A stretch of DNA of 64,000 nucleotides from Paenibacillus foliorum (GTDB lineage Bacteria; Bacillota; Bacilli; Paenibacillales; NBRC-103111), in NCBI RefSeq assembly GCF_013141765.1, contig NZ_WHOD01000070.1, positions 62,001 to 126,000 on the forward strand, in the 5' to 3' direction. The position numbers were made by a program, and so were the translations under genes. Numbering within the stretch: position 1 is the first letter of the stretch; every line of letters starts with the position of its first letter. Below the pieces are notes generated by a model, which worked only from the letters and a program-made list of their open reading frames with translations, was not told the DNA's origin and did not search any database. Below, piece after piece: positions 8,131-15,761 of this stretch.

Positions 8131-9297
8131 CTAGTGAGTACCTTTTACATCCAGTTGCAATTCTTTTGTTTCTTTTTGGAAAGTCGAGTTCTTAATGCGT
8201 TCTTGAAGCTTCTCATAGTACAGATCTTCGTTGATTGGAAGATCAACCCAGTTATCTGTCCATGTAGACAAATGCATCGCATTGGATAAAGTTAAGCCTT
8301 TAATTCCTTCTTCGCCCGGTGCAAGCAACGGTGTACCATTCAAGATATGATTAACGAAGTTTTGCGTGATGCCTTTATGTTGAGGTCCTGGAGCTCCAAC
8401 TACTGGAACCTCGCATTTCCAGCATTCTGGCTGACCAAATCCGCCTTTGAATTCACGGTTAAACTGCGGTTCAGGTGTGCGCAAGCGCCAGAATGTCAAC
8501 GTATCATTTTCAATCACGATTTTACCGTTATCTCCACTTACTTCATACCGATTTGTACCTGGAGCCTCACCGGTAGTTGTAACGAATAAGCCAGTAGCGC
8601 CGTTCTCGTATTCTACGTATGCAGTAACGTCATCTTCTACCTCAATGTTACGGTATTTACCAAAGCTGCAGAATGCTCTGACACGTTTAGGCATCATATC
8701 AGCAGTCCACTGCCATAGATCGAGCTGATGAGGATCTTGGTTGATTAACACACCGCCGCCCTCTCCTGCCCAAGTAGCGCGCCAGCCGCCGGAATCATAA
8801 TAGCTTTGCGAACGGTACCAATTCGTAATAATCCAATTAGTACGACGCACTTCTCCAAGCTCTCCGGATGTAATTAAATCTCTAAGCTTTTGATATAAAG
8901 GGTTTGTCCGTTGATTGAACATAATTCCAAAGGCTTTGCCCGATTTCGCGGCAGCTTCGTTCATTTCGCGAACTTGTTTGGTATACACGCCAGCAGGTTT
9001 TTCAACCAATACGTGATAGCCGTGAGAAAATGCTTGTATAGCAGCAGCTGAGTGATCGTAGTGAGGTGTCGCCACCAGCACAACATCGAACGCCTTAGAT
9101 GCATAAAAGGCTTCTAAATTATCAAACAATTGAATATTACTACTTCCGTGGTTGCTTCTAACCCATTCAAGCCGGGCTGGATCCGTGTCCACAATGGCTG
9201 TCAACTCCGCATTGTTCACTTGATTTTTGGTCAAGTATTCCGTATGACTTTTACCCATGTTACCCACACCGACAATACCGATGCGCACTTTGTCCAT
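8131..9297 (-). CDS. Gfo/Idh/MocA family NAD(P)-dependent oxidoreductase
   Basis: Predicted sugar or sugar-derivative dehydrogenase of 388 residues. The Rossmann motif GIVGVGNMG is at residues 7-15 and the family signature EKPAGVY lies near residue 97. A second alpha/beta domain follows (GGWRATWAGEGGGVLINQDPH; HQLDLWQW). The substrate cannot be fixed from sequence; inositols, sugars and uronates are all used by relatives. An AGGGGAA ribosome site precedes the ATG. Its promoter carries a 14-bp operator identical to one in front of the LacI-type regulator of the gluconate operon at 48.6 kb, which suggests a sugar-acid role. It is monocistronic between two terminators. Confidence 0.88.
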   Translation of the reverse strand: MDKVRIGIVGVGNMGKSHTEYLTKNQVNNAELTAIVDTDPARLEWVRSNHGSSNIQLFDNLEAFYASKAFDVVLVATPHYDHSAAAIQAFSHGYHVLVEKPAGVYTKQVREMNEAAAKSGKAFGIMFNQRTNPLYQKLRDLITSGELGEVRRTNWIITNWYRSQSYYDSGGWRATWAGEGGGVLINQDPHQLDLWQWTADMMPKRVRAFCSFGKYRNIEVEDDVTAYVEYENGATGLFVTTTGEAPGTNRYEVSGDNGKIVIENDTLTFWRLRTPEPQFNREFKGGFGQPECWKCEVPVVGAPGPQHKGITQNFVNHILNGTPLLAPGEEGIKGLTLSNAMHLSTWTDNWVDLPINEDLYYEKLQERIKNSTFQKETKELQLDVKGTH

Positions 9298-9364
9298 TTC
9301 GTATTCCCCTGCCTCTCATTCTTAAAAAAAGTTTGTATGTAAGCATTTGTTCTACATCAGTAAT

Positions 9365-9393
9365 ATTATATATTGCACACGTTAACATTACAA
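9365..9393 (-). promoter_or_regulatory. promoter with LacI-type operator in the spacer
   Basis: On the minus strand, -35 TTGTAA (9393-9388) and -10 TATAAT (9370-9365) are 17 bp apart. The sequence TGTTAACGTGTGCA (9387-9374) fills the spacer. It has the TG....CG....CA form of LacI-family operators and occurs identically at 48598-48611. Confidence 0.7.
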
Positions 9394-9397
9394 TACA

Positions 9398-9426
9398 AAA
9401 AAATTTGTTCCCCCGATATTTTCGGG
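9398..9426 (-). terminator. terminator of the CBS-domain gene
   Basis: Stem CCCGA/TCGGG followed on the minus strand by a T-rich run (AAATTTTTTT). It lies between the CBS gene and the promoter of the oxidoreductase gene. Confidence 0.6.
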
Positions 9427-9449
9427 AGAACTAATGCAGCCTGATTTAT

Positions 9450-9887
9450 TTAGACCGTTACCTTATCTTTTTCAGAGATCTCACTTAACGCTTCTCCGGC
9501 TTCATCCTCAAAGTTACTGCGTACAGCTAAATCACCGATAGATACAATTCCTACCAGCTCCCCATTCTCTACGACCGGCAAACGGCGAATTTGCTGACTT
9601 GCCATCAGTTTGGCCGCTTCATCCACCGTAGTTTCAGGGGTTGCACTCGTAATTTGATTGCTGCTCATGACTTCTGCCACCGCGGTAGAGCCTTCCTTCT
9701 TCGCGGCAAATCCTCGGATGACCAAGTCACGGTCGGTAATAACACCAATCAGCTTTTTACCGTCAACAACAGGAATAAAGCCAGTATCCTCCTGCTTCAT
9801 TTTAACAGCAACCTCATATACATTATCTTTCAAAGTGACTGTCGCACAATCCTTCGTCATGATTTCTTTTATTTTTTTTGCATTCAA
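9450..9887 (-). CDS. CBS-domain pair protein
   Basis: A stand-alone Bateman module of about 145 residues with two CBS domains: IMTKDCATVTLKDNVYEVA ... VVDGKKLIGVITDRDL, then VMSSNQITSATPETTVDEAA ... VVENGELVGIVSIGDL. Such modules bind adenosyl nucleotides and may sense energy state; no effector domain is attached and the partner is unknown. There is no ACT domain, so it is not AcuB, which is otherwise missing from this region. The TTG at 9887 is preferred because GGGAGGGAA lies upstream; an ATG at 9917 has no ribosome site. Confidence 0.85.
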   Translation of the reverse strand: MNAKKIKEIMTKDCATVTLKDNVYEVAVKMKQEDTGFIPVVDGKKLIGVITDRDLVIRGFAAKKEGSTAVAEVMSSNQITSATPETTVDEAAKLMASQQIRRLPVVENGELVGIVSIGDLAVRSNFEDEAGEALSEISEKDKVTV

Positions 9888-10018
9888 GGGTGATTCCCTC
9901 CCAGAAGAGTTTGTCATTCGGAGAATACCGAACTTGCATTATGAAAGTAACGGCATCTACCGTTGCAAACATAGAATCTCCCGAAACCCCGCTTTGCATG
10001 TGCACAAGCCCCTAGCAG

Positions 10019-11191
10019 TTAATTACAGCCATCGTTCTGGCAATCCCATAGCATGCTGATAAAGAGTCTGGCTGCGTCGCGCATTGCTCTTTCATCGATG
10101 TCAAACTTGGGATGGTGATGAGGATGTATAATTCCCTGCTCACGGTTGCCTGCTCCTACAAACATAAAACAGCCTTTACGCTGGTGCAAATAATACGCGA
10201 AATCCTCCCCGGCCATAATGAGCGGAGAAGGTTCGACATTCATCACACGAGCTCCCGCTCGGAAGAATCGTTTGGCCTCGTCAGTATCATTAATCACTGG
10301 CGGATAACCCATTTTGTAATCGAAGCTGGAATCAGCTCCATTCATTAAACAGGTCTGCGATACTAAACGCTCCATTCGTTGCTTTACATCCATGCGCAAA
10401 TCCGGATCGAACGTACGTACGGTACCGATTAACATAGCTTGCTCTGCAATGACATTAAAGCTTGTACCACTGTGAAAGGAACCGATGGAAACCACACAAG
10501 GCTGTGTCGGATCTACGCCGCGGCTTACAATCGTTTGAAGATTGCCTACTAGCTGCGAACCAATTACTATACTATCCACGGTCTCATGCGGCAGCCCCCC
10601 ATGACCGCCTTTTCCCTTTACTATTATTTCAAACTCATCCGCTGCGGCCATGAAGGCTCCTTCTTTACAATAAGCTGCTCCCAACGGGAACGGCGTCCAT
10701 AAATGAATGCCATATATATAATCAACCCCATCCAATGCACCTTCAGCGATCATACTGTACGCCCCACCGGGGCTTAATTCCTCGGCATGCTGGAATAGAA
10801 ACACGACATCGCCATTCAACATTCCTCTATGCTCTGACAATACTTTGGCAACACCTAGTAATGTGGAGGTATGGGCGTCATGTCCACATGCATGCATAAC
10901 TCCATTAACCTTGGACGCATATTCGCAGTTCTTTTGGTCCTGAATCGGAAGTGCATCCATATCAGCACGTAACGCTACTGTTGGTCCTCGTCCATTGCCC
11001 TTTAATCGAGCGGTTATTCCATTTCCGCCAACTTCAGTACGGACCTCTAATCCCCATTGCTTTAAATGCTTTGCGACATATGCCGCAGTTTCTCGCTCCT
11101 GATAAGATAACTCGGGATGCTGATGCAAATACCGGCGCCAGCCGACCATCTCCGGATATAGTAAATCAATCGCTTGTAACAAGACTTCCAT
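10019..11191 (-). CDS. M20-family N-acyl-amino-acid amidohydrolase / peptidase
   Basis: Predicted zinc-dependent amidohydrolase of the HipO/AmaA type (N-acyl-L-amino acids, hippurate or indole-conjugate-like substrates), 390 residues, cytoplasmic. Metal-site motifs are in order: ADMDALPI near 80, CGHDAHT near 107-113, HAEELSPGG near 140, HGGLPHE near 200 and an AGEDFAYY segment near 335. A GGAGGTG ribosome site precedes the ATG. It stands alone: no other catabolic gene follows in the same direction before the CBS gene. The exact substrate cannot be read from sequence. Confidence 0.9.
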   Translation of the reverse strand: MEVLLQAIDLLYPEMVGWRRYLHQHPELSYQERETAAYVAKHLKQWGLEVRTEVGGNGITARLKGNGRGPTVALRADMDALPIQDQKNCEYASKVNGVMHACGHDAHTSTLLGVAKVLSEHRGMLNGDVVFLFQHAEELSPGGAYSMIAEGALDGVDYIYGIHLWTPFPLGAAYCKEGAFMAAADEFEIIVKGKGGHGGLPHETVDSIVIGSQLVGNLQTIVSRGVDPTQPCVVSIGSFHSGTSFNVIAEQAMLIGTVRTFDPDLRMDVKQRMERLVSQTCLMNGADSSFDYKMGYPPVINDTDEAKRFFRAGARVMNVEPSPLIMAGEDFAYYLHQRKGCFMFVGAGNREQGIIHPHHHPKFDIDERAMRDAARLFISMLWDCQNDGCN

Positions 11192-11228
11192 GACCGTACA
11201 CCTCCGGTTTATCGAGCTTATAGAGGAT

Positions 11229-11394
11229 GTTCAAAAATCGACTTTTGATCACGAAGTATCTCAGGAAGCATATTCGACATTGAATCCTGCATTCAGGCTC
11301 GAAGTCCGGTGCTCATTTAGGTTTCCCTAAACTCCGCTCCTCCTTCTTCACCTTCTTGCAACCTTCTCGGTGCTGAAAAGTCGGATTTTTGAAC
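11229..11394. repeat. MITE-like intergenic element with terminal inverted repeats
   Basis: A 166-bp non-coding segment is bounded by imperfect 18/19-bp inverted repeats: GTTCAAAAATCGACTTTT at 11229-11246 and its inverted partner at 11376-11394, one base different in length. The interior is unusually pyrimidine-rich on the plus strand and shows no promoter or reading frame. The build fits a miniature inverted-repeat element or a Paenibacillus intergenic repeat. No second copy was found in this window. Confidence 0.6.
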
Positions 11395-11588
11395 TCTCAC
11401 TTATTCTTATCTTTCTCTACATTTTAACAAATCTTCCTCCCGCTTTCATCTATATGTCACAAGAATTTCAAACTTTATATATCGTACTAAGCTACATTTC
11501 GCATTAAGCTTGCACAAGTTTGGGAAACATACTATCATGATTAAAGGATTAGAATCAATGGATTTGACTTTTTAGGAGGGCTTTCAAA

Positions 11589-11936
11589 GTGATTATTGAA
11601 AATAATGGCGTTAAAGGGCTAAAAAGCGATCTCGCTCATTTGGACGAAACTACAACAAGCTTGGGGTTCGTTCGTTGGCAGTGGGAATATACTCGGGCAA
11701 CATATGATTTGAAAATTGAGGATAGAGCTTCGAACAGCGAATACTTCTTGCGTTTGAACACTCGTGCTGAGTCCGGAAAACTGGAATCCCCTTATGCAGT
11801 GCTTTACATAGAAGAAGTATATATTGGAAGAGGCACATTCCCTCACGGTTTGGATTATGAATCAGCAATTCCCGATTCCATCATGAAAATTGCTACTCAG
11901 AAGCTTGCTCAGCTGAAAACTAAATTGTCTGACTAA
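11589..11936 (+). CDS. yugN: YugN-like family protein
   Basis: 115 residues matching the YugN-like family (PF08868), whose function is not known. Recognisable parts are the TTSLGFVRWQWEYTRATYD segment, the YFLRLNTRAESG strand and a C-terminal GLDYESAIPDSI motif. The start is GTG at 11589, 8 nt after a perfect AGGAGGG site. It lies 12 bp upstream of ftsW and is probably co-transcribed with it. Confidence 0.82.
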   Translation: MIIENNGVKGLKSDLAHLDETTTSLGFVRWQWEYTRATYDLKIEDRASNSEYFLRLNTRAESGKLESPYAVLYIEEVYIGRGTFPHGLDYESAIPDSIMKIATQKLAQLKTKLSD

Positions 11937-11948
11937 GGACGAAGTCTA

Positions 11949-13112
11949 ATGACTGCCCAGCGACGAGGAACACCGGATTTCCTGCTGCTTTTTTTAACCT
12001 TCTTATTAGTTTGCTTTGGATTGGCTATGGTATTCAGTGCGAGTATGGCGTATACCCGCTTCGACTCTGTTTCGGAAACTATGCTAAATGATCCGTCTTA
12101 TATGGTTATTCGTCAAGCAATTGCGATTGCCATGGGTACAGTAGCTATGTTTTTTTGTATGAACATCGATTACCGTATCCTTAGGAAGTGGATCGGTCCC
12201 GGCTTTGTTATCGTTGTCATCATGCTGCTATTGGTTCCTATAATAGGACATGGAGTCAAAGGAGCAACAAGCTGGTTCAAAATTGCCGGTTTCAGCGTTC
12301 AACCCTCCGAATTTGCTAAGCTGGCCGTTATTTTATATTTGGCGGCTCTCATTAGCAAGAAAGAGGATAAGTTCCGAGATTTTCAAAAAGGGCTTCTTCC
12401 CGCTCTGATGATCGTAGGCTTTGTATCTGCGTTGATCTTACTTCAGCCTGATGTTGGCTCCACCATGATCCTGATACTATGTGCAGCTATCGTCATCATT
12501 GTGGGAGGCGCCAATCTTAAACATATTTTTTTCTTGAGTGTTCTCGGAGCGGGAGTGCTGTCTTCTGTAATATCGATTTATTTGGCAGTAAAAAACGGTC
12601 AAGACTATCGTATTGACCGTTTTACCGCATTCATGGACCCTTGGGCCGACCAATTAGGTACCGGCTATCAATTGATCCAATCGCTATATGCCTTCGGCCA
12701 TGGCGGAATTTGGGGAGCGGGTTTCGGACAGGGTATTCAAAAGCTTCATTACCTTCCTGAAGCTCATAATGACTTTATTTTTGCCATTATCGGTGAAGAA
12801 CTTGGATTTATCGGCACTTCCTTATTTATCCTTATTTACTTAGCTTTTCTGTGGCGGGGCCTTCTGGTCGCCGTTCGCTGTAAAGAAATGTTCGGTACAT
12901 TAACAGGAGTCGGTATTATCGGAATGATAGCAATACAAGCCTTAATCAATTTAGGCGGTGTCACAGTAAGTATACCGATGACTGGTGTAACGCTTCCTTT
13001 CATTAGTTATGGTGGTTCCTCCATGCTTATTTCGCTCATTAGTCTCGGGATTCTGCTTAGTATATCTAGGGAATACAATAAACCGGATAAAGAAACGAAA
13101 AAGAGAGCCTAA
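11949..13112 (+). CDS. ftsW: FtsW, SEDA-family peptidoglycan glycosyltransferase of the divisome
   Basis: An integral membrane protein of 387 residues with about ten hydrophobic segments. It polymerises lipid II at the septum together with a class B PBP. The SEDA hallmarks are clear: GVKGATSWFKI, SVQPSEFAKLA, and the extracellular LPEAHNDFIFAIIGEELGFIG loop with the invariant Asp, then PFISYGGSS near the C-terminus. RodA or SpoVE would look similar. FtsW is favoured because ylaN lies only 1.8 kb away, and ylaN sits beside ftsW in B. subtilis. The stop codon lies in the loop of the terminator. Confidence 0.82.
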   Translation: MTAQRRGTPDFLLLFLTFLLVCFGLAMVFSASMAYTRFDSVSETMLNDPSYMVIRQAIAIAMGTVAMFFCMNIDYRILRKWIGPGFVIVVIMLLLVPIIGHGVKGATSWFKIAGFSVQPSEFAKLAVILYLAALISKKEDKFRDFQKGLLPALMIVGFVSALILLQPDVGSTMILILCAAIVIIVGGANLKHIFFLSVLGAGVLSSVISIYLAVKNGQDYRIDRFTAFMDPWADQLGTGYQLIQSLYAFGHGGIWGAGFGQGIQKLHYLPEAHNDFIFAIIGEELGFIGTSLFILIYLAFLWRGLLVAVRCKEMFGTLTGVGIIGMIAIQALINLGGVTVSIPMTGVTLPFISYGGSSMLISLISLGILLSISREYNKPDKETKKRA

Positions 13113-13126
13113 CAGGCTCTCTTTTT
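13098..13126. terminator. terminator overlapping the ftsW stop
   Basis: Perfect 12-bp stem AAAAAGAGAGCC/GGCTCTCTTTTT. The ftsW TAA is the first part of the loop. The A/T ends make it usable by the convergent Asp23 gene as well. Confidence 0.9.
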
Positions 13127-13152
13127 CGTACTATGTAAATTACTTATGCCCA

Positions 13153-13542
13153 TTATTTCACTCGATGTGCCTCATCCAAATGAAGCTCTTTCTCTTCTTC
13201 GCGGAATGCGACCCCTTCCACTTTAACATTGATTTCAACTACGGATAAGCCCGTCATGTTTTCTACAGCTTCACGGACATTTTGTTGCAGATCGCGGCAT
13301 ACCTCTTGAATTTTAGATCCATAGTTAACAATTATACGTAAATCAATGGCAGCTTCCAATTGCCCTACTTCGACTGAAACACCTTTTTGCACATTTTTGC
13401 CGCTTAAACGTTTGGCTAACCCTTCGGAAATACCTCCGGACATTGCGGCAATCCCAGGAGTTTCCAGCGCAGCTAAGCCTGCGATTGTCGAAACGACATC
13501 ATCTGATATGCGAATAAGACCTGTTTGAATTTCTTCGGACAT
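13153..13542 (-). CDS. Asp23/Gls24 family envelope stress response protein
   Basis: A 129-residue protein of the Asp23/YloU family, which is abundant, membrane-associated through partners and linked to cell-envelope stress. The core is visible: IRISDDVVSTIAGLAALETPGIAAMSGG, then VSVEVGQLEAAIDLRIIVNYG and VCRDLQQNVREAVENMTGL. The ATG at 13542 follows GAGGAGTGA; the 16 upstream in-frame codons are unsupported. It converges on ftsW. Whether it is Asp23 proper or the YloU paralogue cannot be decided here. Confidence 0.88.
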   Translation of the reverse strand: MSEEIQTGLIRISDDVVSTIAGLAALETPGIAAMSGGISEGLAKRLSGKNVQKGVSVEVGQLEAAIDLRIIVNYGSKIQEVCRDLQQNVREAVENMTGLSVVEINVKVEGVAFREEEKELHLDEAHRVK

Positions 13543-13705
13543 ACGGATCACTCCTCGGTGGGTTATACCTATATTGTAATGACTTCCCATGTGGAAAGCA
13601 ACTTATGCGACAAGTTTCGCGCAGTCCCTCATAAGATATTATGGGAAGTAAAACATACATTTGGTTTTAACATGTGAATTAGCCGATTTTTCATTATGAA
13701 CGATG

Positions 13706-13734
13706 TTTACTTCGTACACTATTATGGGTATAGT
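13706..13734 (+). promoter_or_regulatory. candidate promoter for the Ca2+/H+ exchanger gene
   Basis: TTTACT (13706-13711) and TATAGT (13729-13734) are separated by 17 bp, about 50 bp before the start codon. Confidence 0.4.
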
Positions 13735-13783
13735 AGAATAGATTTTGTTGTTTAAGGTATACTTTACCAAAAGAGGTGACAAT

Positions 13784-14830
13784 TTGAAACGACATCTGTT
13801 TACCATTGGCTTAATTGCCAGTTTTGTGTTAAGTGCTTTCGCGCATTACTCGGGATTGTTTTCAGCCACAGTCCAGTTTGCCATCTCTTGCCTATCCATT
13901 ATTTTTGTGGCAGGCTTCTTGGGTAAAGCTACAGAAAGCGTGGCTCATTATGCAGGGCAACGATTGGGTGGCTTCCTCAACGCTACCTTCGGCAATGCAG
14001 CAGAGCTTATTATTGCGATCTTTTTAGTGAAAGACGGTTTATTTGACATCGTAAAAGCAAGCATTACAGGATCCATCATCGGCAACCTTCTGTTAGTACT
14101 CGGTCTTAGCTTATTTGTCGGAGGGTTAAAATATAAGGAGCAGCACTTTAATGTGAAGCTAGCCAGTCATAATGGCTCTCTGATGCTCTTAGCTGTTATT
14201 GCCCTATTGATCCCTGCAGCCTTTGCCAAAAGCCTTACTACATCGGAAACCATGAATCTAAGCATCCTGGTAGCTGTAATCTTGATTATTGCCTACTTGC
14301 TATGGCTGTTATTTTCGATGGTTACACATAAAAATGAGTTGAGCGATGAGGCTATTGAACACGGTGAGCCGCAGTGGTCCAAGGGAATGTCCATTTTGTT
14401 TCTATTTCTTGCAACAGTAATGGTAGCCGTGCAAAGCGAATGGTTGGTCAGTACTCTCGAAGTATTCTCCCATCAATTCGGATTATCTGAGCTATTTGTT
14501 GGTGCTTTCCTGATCGCCATAGTAGGTAATGCCGCTGAGCACAGCGCAGCGATTCTATTGGCTCGCAAGAATAAGATTGGCGCAGCTGTTGAAATCGCAG
14601 TTGGTAGCTCCTTGCAGATTGCATTGTTCGTTGCTCCGGTACTTGTGATCATATCCCTGATTTTCGGAAAAACAATGGATATGGTGTTCACTACCTTTGA
14701 GCTTGTGGCCATCGGGGTTGCGGCGATCATTGCTAAATCAATCTCCCAAGATGGCTCGACTAACTGGTATGAGGGTGTTCTGCTCTTAGTTGTCTACATT
14801 ATTCTGGGCATTGCCTTCTACCTTGTATAA
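13784..14830 (+). CDS. Ca2+/H+ exchanger (CaCA/CAX family, ChaA/YfkE type)
   Basis: Predicted to export Ca2+ in exchange for protons across the cell membrane. The roughly 348-residue protein has about eleven hydrophobic helices and the two inverted alpha repeats of the CaCA superfamily: ATFGNAAELIIAIF in the first half and AIVGNAAEHSAAILLA in the second. An acidic cytoplasmic loop (HKNELSDEAIEHGEPQ) separates them. The start is the TTG at 13784, with AGAGGTG upstream; an earlier TTG at 13745 has no ribosome site. It is monocistronic and ends at a bidirectional terminator. Confidence 0.9.
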   Translation: MKRHLFTIGLIASFVLSAFAHYSGLFSATVQFAISCLSIIFVAGFLGKATESVAHYAGQRLGGFLNATFGNAAELIIAIFLVKDGLFDIVKASITGSIIGNLLLVLGLSLFVGGLKYKEQHFNVKLASHNGSLMLLAVIALLIPAAFAKSLTTSETMNLSILVAVILIIAYLLWLLFSMVTHKNELSDEAIEHGEPQWSKGMSILFLFLATVMVAVQSEWLVSTLEVFSHQFGLSELFVGAFLIAIVGNAAEHSAAILLARKNKIGAAVEIAVGSSLQIALFVAPVLVIISLIFGKTMDMVFTTFELVAIGVAAIIAKSISQDGSTNWYEGVLLLVVYIILGIAFYLV

Positions 14831-14874
14831 CCGTACTCCTACTCAGTACTTAATAAACAAACAACCTAATACGT

Positions 14875-14912
14875 AAAAAGAGTAGTCCATCACAGATGGG
14901 CTACTCTTTTTT
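14875..14912. terminator. bidirectional terminator overlapping the ylaN stop
   Basis: Stem AAAAGAGTAG-CCATC/GATGG-CTACTCTTTT with a 3-nt loop. It serves the exchanger gene (+) and ylaN (-), and the last codons and stop of ylaN lie within it. Confidence 0.9.
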
Positions 14913-15188
14913 GTTCAAGGCTTCGTATAGTTCTTCTAAATTTCTTTCAAGCTTCACCATAATATGCTTACCGGCAGCCTCGTTAATAAGCTCAGCACGA
15001 ATAGCGAAGTCAATCTCTCTGGATAGCCCGTACATTTGCGTATCTAACACCTCTTCATACAGTGGGCATTTACGTGTCGTCAAATTTTCCATCTGCACTT
15101 CGATGAGTTTCTCAATTTTATCTGCATCTTCTTGAAGAAGATGAAGTGCTTTTTGTGATAAGCTAAGCAACAAATCGGATGATGACAT
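14901..15188 (-). CDS. ylaN: YlaN family protein (DUF1507)
   Basis: 95 residues that align along their length with B. subtilis YlaN: KALHLLQEDADKIEKLIEVQMENLT, CPLYEEVLDTQMYGLSREIDFAI and the LERNLEELYEAL tail. YlaN has been linked to iron homeostasis and relief of Fur repression in Bacillus and Staphylococcus. The ATG at 15188 follows GGGGGAAG; the 10 further codons upstream lack a ribosome site. The stop codon is inside the terminator stem shared with the exchanger gene. Confidence 0.92.
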   Translation of the reverse strand: MSSSDLLLSLSQKALHLLQEDADKIEKLIEVQMENLTTRKCPLYEEVLDTQMYGLSREIDFAIRAELINEAAGKHIMVKLERNLEELYEALNKKE

Positions 15189-15312
15189 CAAGCTTCCCCC
15201 TTGTACATGCGAGTTCATAGCTTAATATTAGTCGATATTGCCTTAATACACAAGAGAGTTGATCATTGATTTACCTAATGTTTGACGAGCATCTGTAATT
15301 GTTCATATTTAT

Positions 15313-15350
15313 ATTAAAAAAAACACTTTCACCCCTCAGGATGAAAATGC
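15313..15350 (-). terminator. terminator of the HPr-like gene
   Basis: Stem CACTTTCACCCC/GGATGAAAATG with G-U pairs, followed on the minus strand by a run of eight T (complement of 15316-15323). Confidence 0.7.
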
Positions 15351-15371
15351 TTTTCTTAGACCTGCACTCTG

Positions 15372-15620
15372 TTAGTCAAGAATACTGTTAATGTGAAGAT
15401 TATGTTTAGCGAATACTTCAGCCATAGCTTTTTTCGCTTCTTCTGCATCCGGACCGTGAACATGGAGGTCATAATTGCTGCTCGTCACTAGTGTAGTGAA
15501 CAAGCCAAGGATACTTTTTACGTCAATGTACTTATTATCATACTGTAAAACAATGGAAGATCTGAATTTGTTAGCGGTTTGGGAAATTTCTACTATAGCT
15601 GCGTTATTGGCACTTGACAT
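15372..15620 (-). CDS. HPr-like domain protein without the catalytic histidine
   Basis: 82 residues that align without gaps to HPr from residue 11 on: SQTANKF matches VQTASKY, and VKSILGLF matches LKSIMGVM around regulatory Ser46 (here Ser36). The phospho-accepting His15 position is Asn5, and the following Arg and Pro of the HARP motif are Ala, so it cannot carry phosphate in the PTS relay. Crh, which has Gln in place of His15, is the nearest functional parallel. The ATG at 15620 follows GGAGGG; a longer form from 15644 would restore the first strand but has no ribosome site. Role unknown; a CcpA co-regulator or HPr-kinase substrate is possible. Confidence 0.8.
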   Translation of the reverse strand: MSSANNAAIVEISQTANKFRSSIVLQYDNKYIDVKSILGLFTTLVTSSNYDLHVHGPDAEEAKKAMAEVFAKHNLHINSILD

Positions 15621-15761
15621 ATTGAATCCCTCCATGCGTATCATTACTTGCTAAATTTAGTAAATCGCTTTCTTTTTATGATTTTACCTTGGAAAAGAAT
15701 AACACGCAACAACTTTTTGTAAGGGAGGCATCTAAATAACCCTACTCCTATAAGTAATGTA

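Noticed and set aside
9450-9887. CBS protein as the missing AcuB
   Set aside because: It has only two CBS domains and no ACT domain, and it is far from the acu locus.
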